From Georgenia yuyongxinii (GTDB taxonomy: Bacteria; Actinomycetota; Actinomycetes; Actinomycetales; Actinomycetaceae), in assembly GCF_006352065.1 (NCBI RefSeq), contig NZ_CP040915.1, positions 1,798,001 to 1,862,000 of the forward strand: a stretch of 64,000 bases of DNA, read 5' to 3'. Below the pieces are notes generated by a model. That model was given only the letters and a program-made list of their open reading frames with translations, was not told the DNA's origin and ran no database searches. Shown here piece by piece: positions 33,319 through 41,312 of this stretch; position 1 is the stretch's first letter, and every line of letters starts with the position of its first letter. Both the position numbers and the translations under genes were made by a program.

Positions 33319-33900
33319 GTGAGCGGCACTGATGCGACGGCCGGCGCCGTTCCCGGCGTCCCCCAGCGCGCCCAGGGCATGCTGTTCGGTGACACGCTGC
33401 CCGACCTCGACCAGGACACCGGGTACCGCGGACCCACCGCCTGCAGGGCGGCCGGTATCACCTACCGCCAGCTCGACTACTGGGCCCGCACCGGCCTCGT
33501 CGAGCCCAGCATCCGCGGGGCCAAGGGCTCCGGCAGCCAGCGGCTGTACAGCTTCCGCGACATCCTCGTCCTCAAGGTCGTCAAGCGGCTGCTCGACACC
33601 GGTGTCTCGCTCCAGCAGATCCGCACCGCGATCACCCACCTGCACGAGCGCGGCGTGGAGGACCTCGCCCAGATCACCCTCATGAGCGACGGCGCGTCGG
33701 TCTACGAGTGCACGTCCGCCGACGAGGTCATCGATCTGGTCCAGGGCGGTCAGGGAGTCTTCGGCATCGCCGTCGGCCGCGTGTGGCGGGAGGTCGAGGG
33801 CGACCTCGCGAAGCTGCCCACCGAGCGGGCCCACCACGACGAGGGACCTGATGTCGAGGACGAGCTCGCCCGCCGGCGTGCTGCCCGCAACGCGGGCTGA
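33319..33900 (+). CDS. MerR-family transcriptional regulator (second, Rv1830-like)
   Basis: 193 residues. MerR domain: ACRAAGITYRQLDYWARTGL, then SGSQRLYSFRDILVLKVVKR and LLDTGVSLQQIRTAITHL. The C-terminal half contains DLAQITLMSDGASVYECTSA and a dimer region; no metal or drug-binding Cys cluster is visible. It corresponds to Rv1830, the last gene of the conserved garA block. GTG 33319 is chosen over ATG 33271 because GGAGAT lies 6 nt before it; the longer form would add 16 basic residues. Confidence 0.82.
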   Translation: MSGTDATAGAVPGVPQRAQGMLFGDTLPDLDQDTGYRGPTACRAAGITYRQLDYWARTGLVEPSIRGAKGSGSQRLYSFRDILVLKVVKRLLDTGVSLQQIRTAITHLHERGVEDLAQITLMSDGASVYECTSADEVIDLVQGGQGVFGIAVGRVWREVEGDLAKLPTERAHHDEGPDVEDELARRRAARNAG

Positions 33901-33957
33901 CTGCCGCCCATGACGGTGGCCGACTGCCGCCCGCACCGCCGCGCCACCGGGCGCCGG

Positions 33958-33963
33958 TAGGCT
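33958..33963 (+). promoter_or_regulatory. -10 element (TAGGCT), leaderless promoter of pyrD
   Basis: TAGGCT is followed by 6 nt (CACCGC) and GTG 33970. Confidence 0.55.
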
Positions 33964-33969
33964 CACCGC

Positions 33970-35007
33970 GTGTACCCACTCCTCTTCCGCACGGTCGCCG
34001 TGCGCCTCGATCCCGAGCGCGCCCACCGGGTGGGGATGGCGCTGATGCGCGCTGCCAGCGGCGTCCCCGTGCTCGCCGGCGCCGTCCGCGCCACCCTCGG
34101 TCGACGCCCGGACCGGGCCGTCCCGGCCGCCCAGGACGGTGGCCCCTTCGCACGGCCCGTTCCCGGGGTGCTCGGGCTGGCCGCCGGGCTCGACAAGGAC
34201 GCCGACACCGTCCTGGGGCTGGACATGCTCGGCTTCGGGTTCATCGAGGTGGGCACGGTCACTGCTCTGCCCCAGCCGGGCAACGAGGCGCCGCGGCTGT
34301 GGCGACACGTGGAGCGCCGCGCGCTCCGCAACCGCATGGGGTTCAACAACCGCGGCGCCGCGGCCGCGGGGGAGCAGCTGCGCCGCCTGCGCGGCACCCG
34401 CCGCGGACGCTCCGTGGTGGTGGGCGCCAACATCGGCAAGAGCAAGGTCACGCCGCTCGCCGACGCCGTCGCCGACTACGAGGCGAGCGCCCGAGAGGTG
34501 GCCCGCTGGGCCGACTACCTGGTGGTGAACGTCTCCTCGCCGAACACGCCGGGACTGCGCGACCTGCAGGCCGTGGACACCCTGCGCCCCATCCTCACGG
34601 CCGTCCGGACCGCCGCCGACCGTGCCGCCGGCCGGCCCGTGCCGCTGCTGGTCAAGATCGCGCCCGACCTCGCGGACGACGACGTCGACGCCGTCGCCGA
34701 CCTGGCTCGCGAGCTGGACCTGACGGGGGTGGTGGCCACCAACACCACCATCGCCCACGACCTGGGCCCCGGCGGGCTGTCCGGCGAGCCGCTGCGCGAG
34801 CGTGCCCTCGCTGTCGTGCGTCGTCTCCGGACGCGGCTGGGGGAGGGGCCCGTCATCATCGGCGTCGGCGGGATCTCCTCCGACGCCGACGCCGAAGCCA
34901 TGCTGGACGCCGGCGCGGACCTGCTGCAGGCCTACTCCGCCTTCATCTACCACGGCCCCGCGTGGCCCGGCCGGATCAACCGCACGCTGGGTGCCCGCCG
35001 AGCCTGA
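33970..35007 (+). CDS. pyrD: Dihydroorotate dehydrogenase, quinone-dependent (class 2)
   Basis: 345 residues. Oxidises dihydroorotate to orotate in pyrimidine synthesis, passing electrons to membrane quinone. Class 2 features: an N-terminal amphipathic helix region (YPLLFRTVAVRLDPERAHR), FMN-site motifs LGLAAGLDKDAD, GFIEVGTVT, NRMGFNN, the catalytic-serine loop VNVSSPNTPGLRDLQ, VKIAPDL, TNTT and IGVGGISSDADA. Length is normal. A hairpin that includes the stop codon (34997-35015) ends the gene against the converging DUF3043 gene. Confidence 0.95.
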   Translation: MYPLLFRTVAVRLDPERAHRVGMALMRAASGVPVLAGAVRATLGRRPDRAVPAAQDGGPFARPVPGVLGLAAGLDKDADTVLGLDMLGFGFIEVGTVTALPQPGNEAPRLWRHVERRALRNRMGFNNRGAAAAGEQLRRLRGTRRGRSVVVGANIGKSKVTPLADAVADYEASAREVARWADYLVVNVSSPNTPGLRDLQAVDTLRPILTAVRTAADRAAGRPVPLLVKIAPDLADDDVDAVADLARELDLTGVVATNTTIAHDLGPGGLSGEPLRERALAVVRRLRTRLGEGPVIIGVGGISSDADAEAMLDAGADLLQAYSAFIYHGPAWPGRINRTLGARRA

Positions 35008-35015
35008 GGCTCGGC
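34997..35015. terminator. Hairpin spanning the pyrD stop codon
   Basis: GCCGAGCC and GGCTCGGC pair around the TGA stop as loop. It sits between converging pyrD and DUF3043 genes. No U-tract. Confidence 0.45.
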
Positions 35016-35045
35016 AGGCGACGAGGAGTCAGCCCGCCCGGTGGC

Positions 35046-35624
35046 TCAGGACGGGTACTCGCCGCGCTTGACCTGCGGCTTGGGCTGGCGCAGCCGGCGC
35101 CAGTAAAAGCTGCGCCCGAAAGCGTAGAACGCCGTCCACGGCGCGATCGCGCTCGCGCCGAACTTCTTGGTGAGCCTGCGCTTGAGGATCTGGGCCATGA
35201 TCGTCGAGTCGATGATGGACACCAGCAGCACGCCGTACATCCCGAGCACGACGATCTGGGCGAGCTGCGGCACGGAACCCGCGAAGAGCATGACGACGAT
35301 CATGACCAGGGCGACCGGCATGAAGAACTCGGCGATGCTCCACCGGGCGTCGACGTAGTCGCGGGCGTAGCGGCGCACCGGGCCCTTGTCCCGCACGGGC
35401 AGGTACCGCTCGTCGCCGGTGATCATCGCCTGCCGCTGCTTCGTGTAGGCCTCGTTGCGGAGCTCCCGCGAGCGGCGCTTGGCCTCCTTGCGGTCGTCCG
35501 GGACCAGCGGGCGCCGGTTCTGCGCCTCGACCTCCCGGCGCTTGGGCGTCGGGCGCCCCTTGCCGGACCGCACCTCCTCGAGAGGCTCGGGCTCGACAGG
35601 GGTGGGCTTACGTCGTCCGATCAC
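35046..35624 (-). CDS. DUF3043 membrane protein
   Basis: 192 residues. A basic, hydrophilic N-terminus (KPTPVEPEPLEEVRSGKGRP, then NRRPLVPDDRKEAKRRSREL) precedes two transmembrane helices (FFMPVALVMIVVMLFAG and AQIVVLGMYGVLLVSIIDS). This is the actinobacterial DUF3043 pattern. Function unknown. The start is GTG 35624, supported by TATCCT exactly 6 nt upstream (leaderless), divergent from the dipeptidase gene. Confidence 0.8.
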   Translation of the reverse strand: MIGRRKPTPVEPEPLEEVRSGKGRPTPKRREVEAQNRRPLVPDDRKEAKRRSRELRNEAYTKQRQAMITGDERYLPVRDKGPVRRYARDYVDARWSIAEFFMPVALVMIVVMLFAGSVPQLAQIVVLGMYGVLLVSIIDSTIMAQILKRRLTKKFGASAIAPWTAFYAFGRSFYWRRLRQPKPQVKRGEYPS

Positions 35625-35630
35625 CCCAGC

Positions 35631-35636
35631 AGGATA
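35631..35636 (-). promoter_or_regulatory. -10 element (TATCCT), leaderless promoter of the DUF3043 gene
   Basis: On the minus strand TATCCT is followed by GCTGGG and GTG 35624. Confidence 0.5.
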
Positions 35637-35685
35637 AGCGAGCCGGGCCGACCTCTTGGTATCGGCCCAGCCGGCGGCTCGCCGG

Positions 35686-35691
35686 TAACCT
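35686..35691 (+). promoter_or_regulatory. -10 element (TAACCT), leaderless promoter of the M20 dipeptidase gene
   Basis: TAACCT lies 6 nt before GTG 35698 and 3 nt before GTG 35695; the spacing favours 35698 as start. Confidence 0.5.
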
Positions 35692-35697
35692 CGGGTG

Positions 35698-37059
35698 GTG
35701 ATCACCGTCGAACAGCTCGCCCAGCGCACCGCCGACGCCTTCGGGCAGGTGCGCGCCGACCTCGAGGACCTCGTGCGTATCCCGAGCGTGTCCTCGCCAG
35801 CCTTCGACCAGGCCCACGTGCGCGCCAGCGCCGAGGCCGTCGCGGAGCTCCTGCGCGGCGCCGGGTTGCCCCAGGTGGACATCCTCCAGGTGGAGCTACC
35901 CGACGGCGCGACCGGCCGCCCCGCCGTCGTCGCCCACCGACCGGGGCCCGACGGCGCCCCCACCGTGCTGCTCTACGCCCACCACGACGTCCAGCCCCCG
36001 GGCGAGGCGGCCGGGTGGACCTCCGCCCCCTTCGAGCCGGTCCAGCGCGGGGAGCGCCTGTACGGGCGCGGCGCTGCCGACGACAAGGCCGGGATCATGG
36101 CCCACGTGGGCGCCCTGCGCGTGCTCGGCGAGGACCTCGGTGTCGGCGTCACCGTGTTCGTCGAGGGCGAGGAGGAGATCGGCTCGCCGACCTTCACCCC
36201 CTTCCTGCACGCCCACCGGGACCGCCTCGCCGCCGACGTCATCGTCGTGGCCGACTCCAGCAACTGGAAGGTCGGCATACCGGCGCTGACCACCTCGCTG
36301 CGCGGGCTCGTGGACTGCGAGGTGGAGGTGCGGGTGCTCGACCATGCCGTGCACTCCGGCATGTTCGGCGGGCCCGTCCTGGACGCCGTCACCCTGCTGG
36401 CCCGGCTCATTGCCACCCTGCACGACGACGAGGGCACCGTCGCCGTCGCCGGGCTGGTCTCCCGCGACGACGCTGCCGTGGACTATCCCCACGACGAGCT
36501 GCGCGCCGACGCCTCCGTGGTTGAGGGCTACCGGCTCGCCGGCACCGGCCCGCTCGCCGCCCGCATGTGGACCAAGCCGGCGATCTCCGTCATCGGGCTG
36601 GACGCCACCTCCGTGGCCAAGTCGTCCAACACGATCGCCCCCGTCAGCCGGGCGAAGCTGTCGATGCGTATCGCACCCGGCCAGGACCCGGCCGACGCCG
36701 AGCGGGCGCTGCGTGAGCACCTGCTCGCCCACGCACCCTTCGGCGCCCAGGTCACGGTCACCCCGGGCGAACGCGGCCAGGCCTTCGACGCCACAGAGGA
36801 CACCGAGGAGATGCGCAGCGCCCGGTGGGCGTTCCACCAGGCCTGGGGTCACGAGCCGGTCGACATCGGCGTGGGCGGGTCCATCCCGTTCATCTCCGAG
36901 CTCCAGGAGGTCTTCCCGCAGGCCAAGATCCTCGTGACCGGCGTGGAGGACCCGGACTCGCGCGCCCACAGCGAGGACGAGTCTGTCCACCTCGGCGAGC
37001 TGGAGAAGGTGGTGCTGGCCGAGGCGCTGCTGCTCGCCCGGCTGGCCAAGCAGGTCTGA
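35698..37059 (+). CDS. M20-family dipeptidase
   Basis: 453 residues. Zinc dipeptidase/deacylase. Metal-site motifs in order: LLYAHHDVQP, GRGAADDKAG, EGEEEIGSPTF, VADSSNWKVG, and the C-terminal DSRAHSEDESVHL; the lid domain has DHAVHSGMFGG and SSNTIAP. The family cleaves varied dipeptides and acylated amino acids. Cytosolic, no signal. Start at GTG 35698 (or 35695) follows from a -10 at exactly leaderless distance. The glycerate kinase gene begins 2 bp after the stop, so both share a transcript. Confidence 0.9.
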   Translation: MITVEQLAQRTADAFGQVRADLEDLVRIPSVSSPAFDQAHVRASAEAVAELLRGAGLPQVDILQVELPDGATGRPAVVAHRPGPDGAPTVLLYAHHDVQPPGEAAGWTSAPFEPVQRGERLYGRGAADDKAGIMAHVGALRVLGEDLGVGVTVFVEGEEEIGSPTFTPFLHAHRDRLAADVIVVADSSNWKVGIPALTTSLRGLVDCEVEVRVLDHAVHSGMFGGPVLDAVTLLARLIATLHDDEGTVAVAGLVSRDDAAVDYPHDELRADASVVEGYRLAGTGPLAARMWTKPAISVIGLDATSVAKSSNTIAPVSRAKLSMRIAPGQDPADAERALREHLLAHAPFGAQVTVTPGERGQAFDATEDTEEMRSARWAFHQAWGHEPVDIGVGGSIPFISELQEVFPQAKILVTGVEDPDSRAHSEDESVHLGELEKVVLAEALLLARLAKQV

Positions 37060-37061
37060 GC

Positions 37062-38387
37062 GTGCACGTCCTCCTCGCCCCCGACCGTTTTTCCGGCACC
37101 CTCACCGCCGTCGCCGCCGCCCGCGCCCTCGCGCGCGGCTGGCGGGAGAGCGCCGCCGATGACGTCGTCTCCGAGGTCCCCATGTCCGACGGCGCCGCCG
37201 GGCTGCTCGACGTCGTCGCCGCCGCGCGGGGCGGCACGCTCGTCCCGGTGACGGTTCCCGGCCCCCTCGGGGTGGCGGTGCCCGCTGCCGTGCTCCACGT
37301 GCCCGGCCCGGGCGGGGGCACCGCCTACGTCGAGGCCGACCAGGTGCTCGGCGCCCACCTCGTGGCGGCGGCCGACCGGCGTCGCGCCGCCACCGCCGGC
37401 ACGTCCGCCGGACTGGGTGAGCTGCTGCTCGCCGCAGTGGGGAGCGGGGCCGGTCGCGTCGTCGTCGGCCTCGGACCGGGTGTGGTGCATGACGCCGGAG
37501 CCGGGCTGCTCGCCGTGCTGGGCGGCACCGCCGCCGCGGGGGACCGGCGCGACGACCTGCTCGAGGCAGGTGGGCTCGCGCTCGCCGACCTCCGGGTCGA
37601 TGACGTGCTCCTAGCGGCGGCTCGGGACGCCCTCGGAACGGTCGACGTCGTCCTGGCCCTCGCCGACGACGCCCCCCTCCTCGGGCTCCACGGCGCCGGC
37701 GCCATCCTCGGTCAGGATCCGGGTGTCGGCCCGGCCGTCGCCCAGGAGCTCGAACGCGCCCTCGGGCACGCGACCACCGAGCTCGAGCGCACCGCCGCGC
37801 GCCTCGTCCCGCGGCGCCCGAGCCTGGCGTTGGCGGACGGCGCGGCCCGGCCCGGCCCACCGGTCGCTGCGCGCTCACCCGGCGCCCAGGGTCATTCGGC
37901 CGGTGGTGCCACGGGCCACGCGCACGGTGCCGCGGCCGAGCCGGCCCGGTTGGCGCGCCGGTCGGGCACCGGCGCCGGCGGCGGCGCGGCGTTCCTTCTG
38001 CGGCTCCTCGGGGCCCGGGCGCTGGCGGGGGCCGAGCTGGTCGCGGACGCCGTCGACCTGGCCGGGCACGTCGCCCGCGCAGACCTCGTCGTCACCGGCG
38101 GCCGGGTGCTCGACGCAGCGGCGCTGACCGAGTCGGTGCCCGCCACCGTCGGGCGCCTGGCCATGGCGCGCGGCCTGCCCGTCGTGGCCGTCGCCGAGGA
38201 GGTCCACACGAGTCGTCGTGAGGTGGCCCAGATCGGGATCAGCGGCACGTACGAGGTGGTGGAGCGGCGCCGCGCCGGCGTGGCGGCCCCGGCGGGGGAG
38301 ACGGGTACGGGCCATCCCGTGGCGCCCGCGCCGGCCGAGCTTCTCGCGGCCCGGGGCTCGCGGATCGCCCGCACCTGGTCCTCGTGA
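37062..38387 (+). CDS. Glycerate kinase
   Basis: 441 residues. GlxK/GarK-type glycerate kinase: LLAPDRFSGTLTAVAAARAL (family consensus APDkFKGtltA), VPMSDGAAGLLDVV, and the C-terminal DLVVTGGRVLDAAALTESVP with AMARGLPVVAV. It phosphorylates glycerate for entry into glycolysis. Oddities: a stretch near residue 265 (about 50 residues, Pro/Ala/Gly/His-rich) is inserted before the GGGAAFLLRLLGA segment, and DGAG-type active-site Asp residues should be checked. GTG 37062 lies right after the dipeptidase stop; the open frame upstream overlaps that gene and is not coding. Confidence 0.8.
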   Translation: MHVLLAPDRFSGTLTAVAAARALARGWRESAADDVVSEVPMSDGAAGLLDVVAAARGGTLVPVTVPGPLGVAVPAAVLHVPGPGGGTAYVEADQVLGAHLVAAADRRRAATAGTSAGLGELLLAAVGSGAGRVVVGLGPGVVHDAGAGLLAVLGGTAAAGDRRDDLLEAGGLALADLRVDDVLLAAARDALGTVDVVLALADDAPLLGLHGAGAILGQDPGVGPAVAQELERALGHATTELERTAARLVPRRPSLALADGAARPGPPVAARSPGAQGHSAGGATGHAHGAAAEPARLARRSGTGAGGGAAFLLRLLGARALAGAELVADAVDLAGHVARADLVVTGGRVLDAAALTESVPATVGRLAMARGLPVVAVAEEVHTSRREVAQIGISGTYEVVERRRAGVAAPAGETGTGHPVAPAPAELLAARGSRIARTWSS

Positions 38388-38471
38388 GGGTGGCGCCAAC
38401 GCCGTGTCCGGCGCCCTTCGTCGTGGGTCGTGCCACACGCCGCAGGCCGTGCAACAACTGGCAGCAACGAC

Positions 38472-38496
38472 GTAGGCTGCAACTCAGCGCGTAGGC
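38472..38496 (+). promoter_or_regulatory. Two -10-like TAGGCT elements upstream of erpA
   Basis: TAGGCT occurs at 38472-38477 and again at 38491-38496, 19 bp apart. Either could be the -10 of the erpA promoter, with a 65-90 nt leader. Confidence 0.35.
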
Positions 38497-38567
38497 TGGC
38501 GGGAACACGGCCGTCACCATGACGGTTGCATCCGTCGAGGCCGTCCATCGACGAAGCGGAGAGACGA

Positions 38568-38918
38568 ATGAGCGAGATCACCGAGATCGCCACCCACGGG
38601 GTGGAGCTGACCGATGTCGCATCGAACAAGGTCAAGACCCTGCTCGAGCAGGAGGGTCGGGACGACCTGCGCCTGCGTGTGGCCGTGCAGCCCGGTGGCT
38701 GCTCCGGTCTGATCTACCAGCTGTACTTCGACGAGCGCCTGCTCGACGGGGACGCGGTGCGCGACTTCGGTGGCGTGGAGGTCGTGGTGGACCGCATGAG
38801 CGTGCCCTACCTCGACGGCGCCACGATCGACTTCGCCGACACGATCGAGAAGCAGGGCTTCACGATCGACAACCCGAACGCCGGCGGGTCCTGCGCCTGC
38901 GGCGACTCCTTCCACTGA
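38568..38918 (+). CDS. erpA: Iron-sulfur cluster insertion protein ErpA-like
   Basis: 116 residues, A-type carrier (HesB/IscA). The three cluster-binding cysteines are in VQPGGCSGLIYQL and GGSCACGDSF. It passes Fe-S clusters to apo-proteins, and its place just before the respiratory genes (Rieske protein QcrA needs a 2Fe-2S cluster) is sensible. ATG 38568 follows a GGAGAGACGA site. A hairpin follows the stop. Confidence 0.9.
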   Translation: MSEITEIATHGVELTDVASNKVKTLLEQEGRDDLRLRVAVQPGGCSGLIYQLYFDERLLDGDAVRDFGGVEVVVDRMSVPYLDGATIDFADTIEKQGFTIDNPNAGGSCACGDSFH

Positions 38919-38949
38919 CCGACGGCGCCTGAGCCAGTCGATCTCGCGC

Positions 38950-38980
38950 GGCCCCGCGCCGGAGCACCCGGCACGGGGCC
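38950..38980 (+). terminator. Hairpin after erpA
   Basis: GGCCCCGCGCC and GGCACGGGGCC form an 11-bp stem with one G-T mismatch around a 9-nt loop, about 30 bp after the erpA stop. No U-tract. Confidence 0.55.
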
Positions 38981-39032
38981 GTTGCGCTGCCCGGCCACCC
39001 CGGGTGCCAAGACACCCCGATATGGAGAACCT

Positions 39033-40010
39033 GTGCGTCGTCGCCCTACCGTCCTGACCTCCCTGGCACTTGCCGCCGCCCTGACCCTCGCCGCCTGCTC
39101 GGGCGGGGAGAGCGACCCGGAGCCGAGCGGCAGCGCCGACGAGACCGCCTCCGCCGAGGCCACCCCCGCCGGCACGGAGATGCCGCAGGTCGAGGGCGGG
39201 TTCGGCGAGGACCCGACGATCACCTTCCCGGGCAGCGGCGCGCCCGCCGACCTGCAGGTCGAGGTCGTGGAGTCCGGCGACGGCGACGAGGTCGGCGCGG
39301 ACGACTACGTCATCGCCCACTACAAGGGCCAGGTCTGGGACGTCGACGAGCCCTTCGACAGCTCGTTCGAGCGTGGCGCCCCCACCGGCTTCAGCCTCAA
39401 CGCCGTCGTCCAGGGCTGGAAGCAGGGCCTGACCGGTACCCACGAGGGCGACCGGGTGCTGCTCTCCATCCCCTCCGACCTCGGGTACGGCGACGACGGT
39501 CGCCCGCCGAGCATCCCTGGCGGCTCCACCCTGGTCTTCGTCGTCGACATCGTCGACGCCATCGCCCCCGACGCGTCGGGCCAGGCGGACGCCACCCCGG
39601 TCGAGCCGGCCCCCGACCTGCCCGTCGTCGTCGAGGGCGACCTCGGTGGCCCGGCCACCGTCCGTGTCGAGGAGGGGGCGCCGGAGCCCACCGTTGGCAG
39701 CGTCACGGTCATCGCCACTGGAACTGGCGAGGCCGTGCCCGAGACGCCCGGGACCACGCTGGTCCTCCAGCTCGCCGAGAACCTGTGGGACAACAGCCAG
39801 CCGAACTCCACCTGGGAGACCACCGGCGTGACCGACGGTGTGAAGATCGGCGGGGGTGGCCTCTTCGACCAGCTCGTCGGCGTGCCCGTCGGCTCGCGTG
39901 TCGTGCTCCAGCAGCCCGGCGCGCCTGGCGCGGACGGCGCGGAGGCCGCGCCGGCCATCGCCGGCGTGGTGGACATCGTCGCCGTGGTCCCCGCGCCCGC
40001 CGGCTCCTGA
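39033..40010 (+). CDS. FKBP-type peptidyl-prolyl isomerase lipoprotein
   Basis: 325 residues. The signal RRRPTVLTSLALAAALTLAAC carries a lipobox, so the protein is anchored outside the membrane. Residues about 85-180 are an FKBP domain: YVIAHYKGQVWDVDEPFDSS, FSLNAVVQGWKQGLTGTHEG, IPSDLGYGD and PGGSTLVFVVDIVD. A second, weaker FKBP-like half follows (VTVIATGTGEAVPETPGTTL ... VPVGSRVVLQQPG), lacking several active-site residues. It likely helps to fold secreted proteins. GTG 39033 has GGAGA at 6 nt. It is followed by a strong hairpin and then ctaC. Confidence 0.85.
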   Translation: MRRRPTVLTSLALAAALTLAACSGGESDPEPSGSADETASAEATPAGTEMPQVEGGFGEDPTITFPGSGAPADLQVEVVESGDGDEVGADDYVIAHYKGQVWDVDEPFDSSFERGAPTGFSLNAVVQGWKQGLTGTHEGDRVLLSIPSDLGYGDDGRPPSIPGGSTLVFVVDIVDAIAPDASGQADATPVEPAPDLPVVVEGDLGGPATVRVEEGAPEPTVGSVTVIATGTGEAVPETPGTTLVLQLAENLWDNSQPNSTWETTGVTDGVKIGGGGLFDQLVGVPVGSRVVLQQPGAPGADGAEAAPAIAGVVDIVAVVPAPAGS

Positions 40011-40024
40011 CCCACGCTTCGCCA

Positions 40025-40067
40025 CCGGCCCCGGTCCTGTCCCCCTGTGGGACGGGCCCGGGGCCGG
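40025..40067 (+). terminator. Long hairpin after the FKBP gene
   Basis: Arms 40025-40043 and 40049-40067 pair at 17 of 19 positions around the loop CCTGT, 15 bp after the FKBP stop. No U-tract. Confidence 0.65.
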
Positions 40068-40409
40068 CGTCGTTGTGCCGTGACGGGTTGGGGCGGCGTC
40101 GCGCGGTGAAGGTCCGGGCTGGCGCCGTCGTGCGGGAGCGGCCGCGTTGGCCGCATTCACCCCCGAAGCAGCCCCGGCGCTGGAGCGTCCGGTAAAGCGG
40201 ACAATAGGGGCCGAAACGCCCGCAGGGATCTGACGGATCGTCAAAAATCGAGGCCTGAGCCCCGCCGTGGCGGGCGCGAACCGGCGCCGGGGACCGGTAG
40301 GGTGACCGACGAAGGACGTTGGTCCCGGGTTCGTGCGCGCGCTTGAGCGCTGCGCTCGGCTGGGCCTCGTCCGCCAGTACCACAGCACCGTGTCGGAAGG
40401 TCAGGTCCC
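40068..40409 (+). promoter_or_regulatory. Intergenic region upstream of ctaC
   Basis: About 340 bp without a gene. It holds TAGGGT (40298-40303), a plausible -10 that would leave a 100-nt leader before GTG 40410, and a short inverted repeat TGACG-GAT-CGTCA at 40231-40243, followed by an A-run unusual for this genome, which may be a regulator site. No open frame here looks coding. Confidence 0.35.
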
Positions 40410-41312
40410 GTGCGATCACCGTCTCTCTCCAAGGTGAGGCGCCCAGCGCGCACCCTCGCTCTCACCGCAGCGGTGGCGCTCGTCGCCGCCGGCTGCGCCG
40501 CCGAGCGCCAGTTTCCCAGCGAGCCGGGCAAGGGTGTCGACGTCGGCTTCCTGCCCTCCGAGCGAGGGCTGACAGATCAGACCTCCGGCATCATCGACCT
40601 CTGGAACGGGTCGTGGATCGCCGCGCTGGCCGTCGGCGTGCTCGTGTGGGGCCTGACGATCTGGTGCATCGTGGCCTACCGCAAGCGCAAGAACGACAAC
40701 CAGCTCCCGGTGCAGCTGCGCTACCACGTGCCGCTCGAGCTGATGTACACCGTGGTGCCCATCCTGATGATCGGTGCCCTGTTCTTCTTCTCCAGCCGCG
40801 TGCAGGGCGACATCCAGGACGTCTCCGCCGAGCCCGACGTCGAGATCGAGGTCTACGGCAAGCAGTGGAGCTGGGACTTCAACTACCTCAGCGACGACGT
40901 CTACTTCTCGGGACACCGCGTCAACCTCACCGGTGAGGAGGGCGTGGAGGAGACGCTGCCCACCCTGTACCTCCCGGTGGACGAGACGGTCGAGTTCACT
41001 GTGAAGTCCCGCGACGTCGCCCACTCGTTCTGGATCCCCGCGTTCTTGTACAAGGTCGACAACTTGCCAGGCCGCGTGAACACCTTCCAGGTGACCCCGC
41101 AGCGCGAGGGCGTCTACTCCGGCAAGTGTGCCGAGCTGTGCGGGGAGTTCCACTCCGAGATGCTGTTCAACGTCGAGGTGGTGGATCGCGCCACCTACGA
41201 CGACCAGATGGACCAGCTCCGCCAGGCCGGGCAGACCGGACGCCTCGGTGACGAGCTCAACCGCCAGTACAACGTTGTCGACGAGGTCGGCACCGAAGGG
41301 AGCCAGAACTGA
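40410..41312 (+). CDS. ctaC: Cytochrome c oxidase subunit II
   Basis: 300 residues. A lipoprotein-type signal (LVAAGC) precedes two transmembrane helices ([39 protein letters not shown]) and the extracytoplasmic cupredoxin domain. [25 protein letters not shown], and the Cu-A ligands in [12 protein letters not shown] are all present. It takes electrons from the bcc complex (QcrC heme c) in the aa3-bcc supercomplex. GTG start; the stop shares a base with ctaD. Confidence 0.96.
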   Translation: MRSPSLSKVRRPARTLALTAAVALVAAGCAAERQFPSEPGKGVDVGFLPSERGLTDQTSGIIDLWNGSWIAALAVGVLVWGLTIWCIVAYRKRKNDNQLPVQLRYHVPLELMYTVVPILMIGALFFFSSRVQGDIQDVSAEPDVEIEVYGKQWSWDFNYLSDDVYFSGHRVNLTGEEGVEETLPTLYLPVDETVEFTVKSRDVAHSFWIPAFLYKVDNLPGRVNTFQVTPQREGVYSGKCAELCGEFHSEMLFNVEVVDRATYDDQMDQLRQAGQTGRLGDELNRQYNVVDEVGTEGSQN

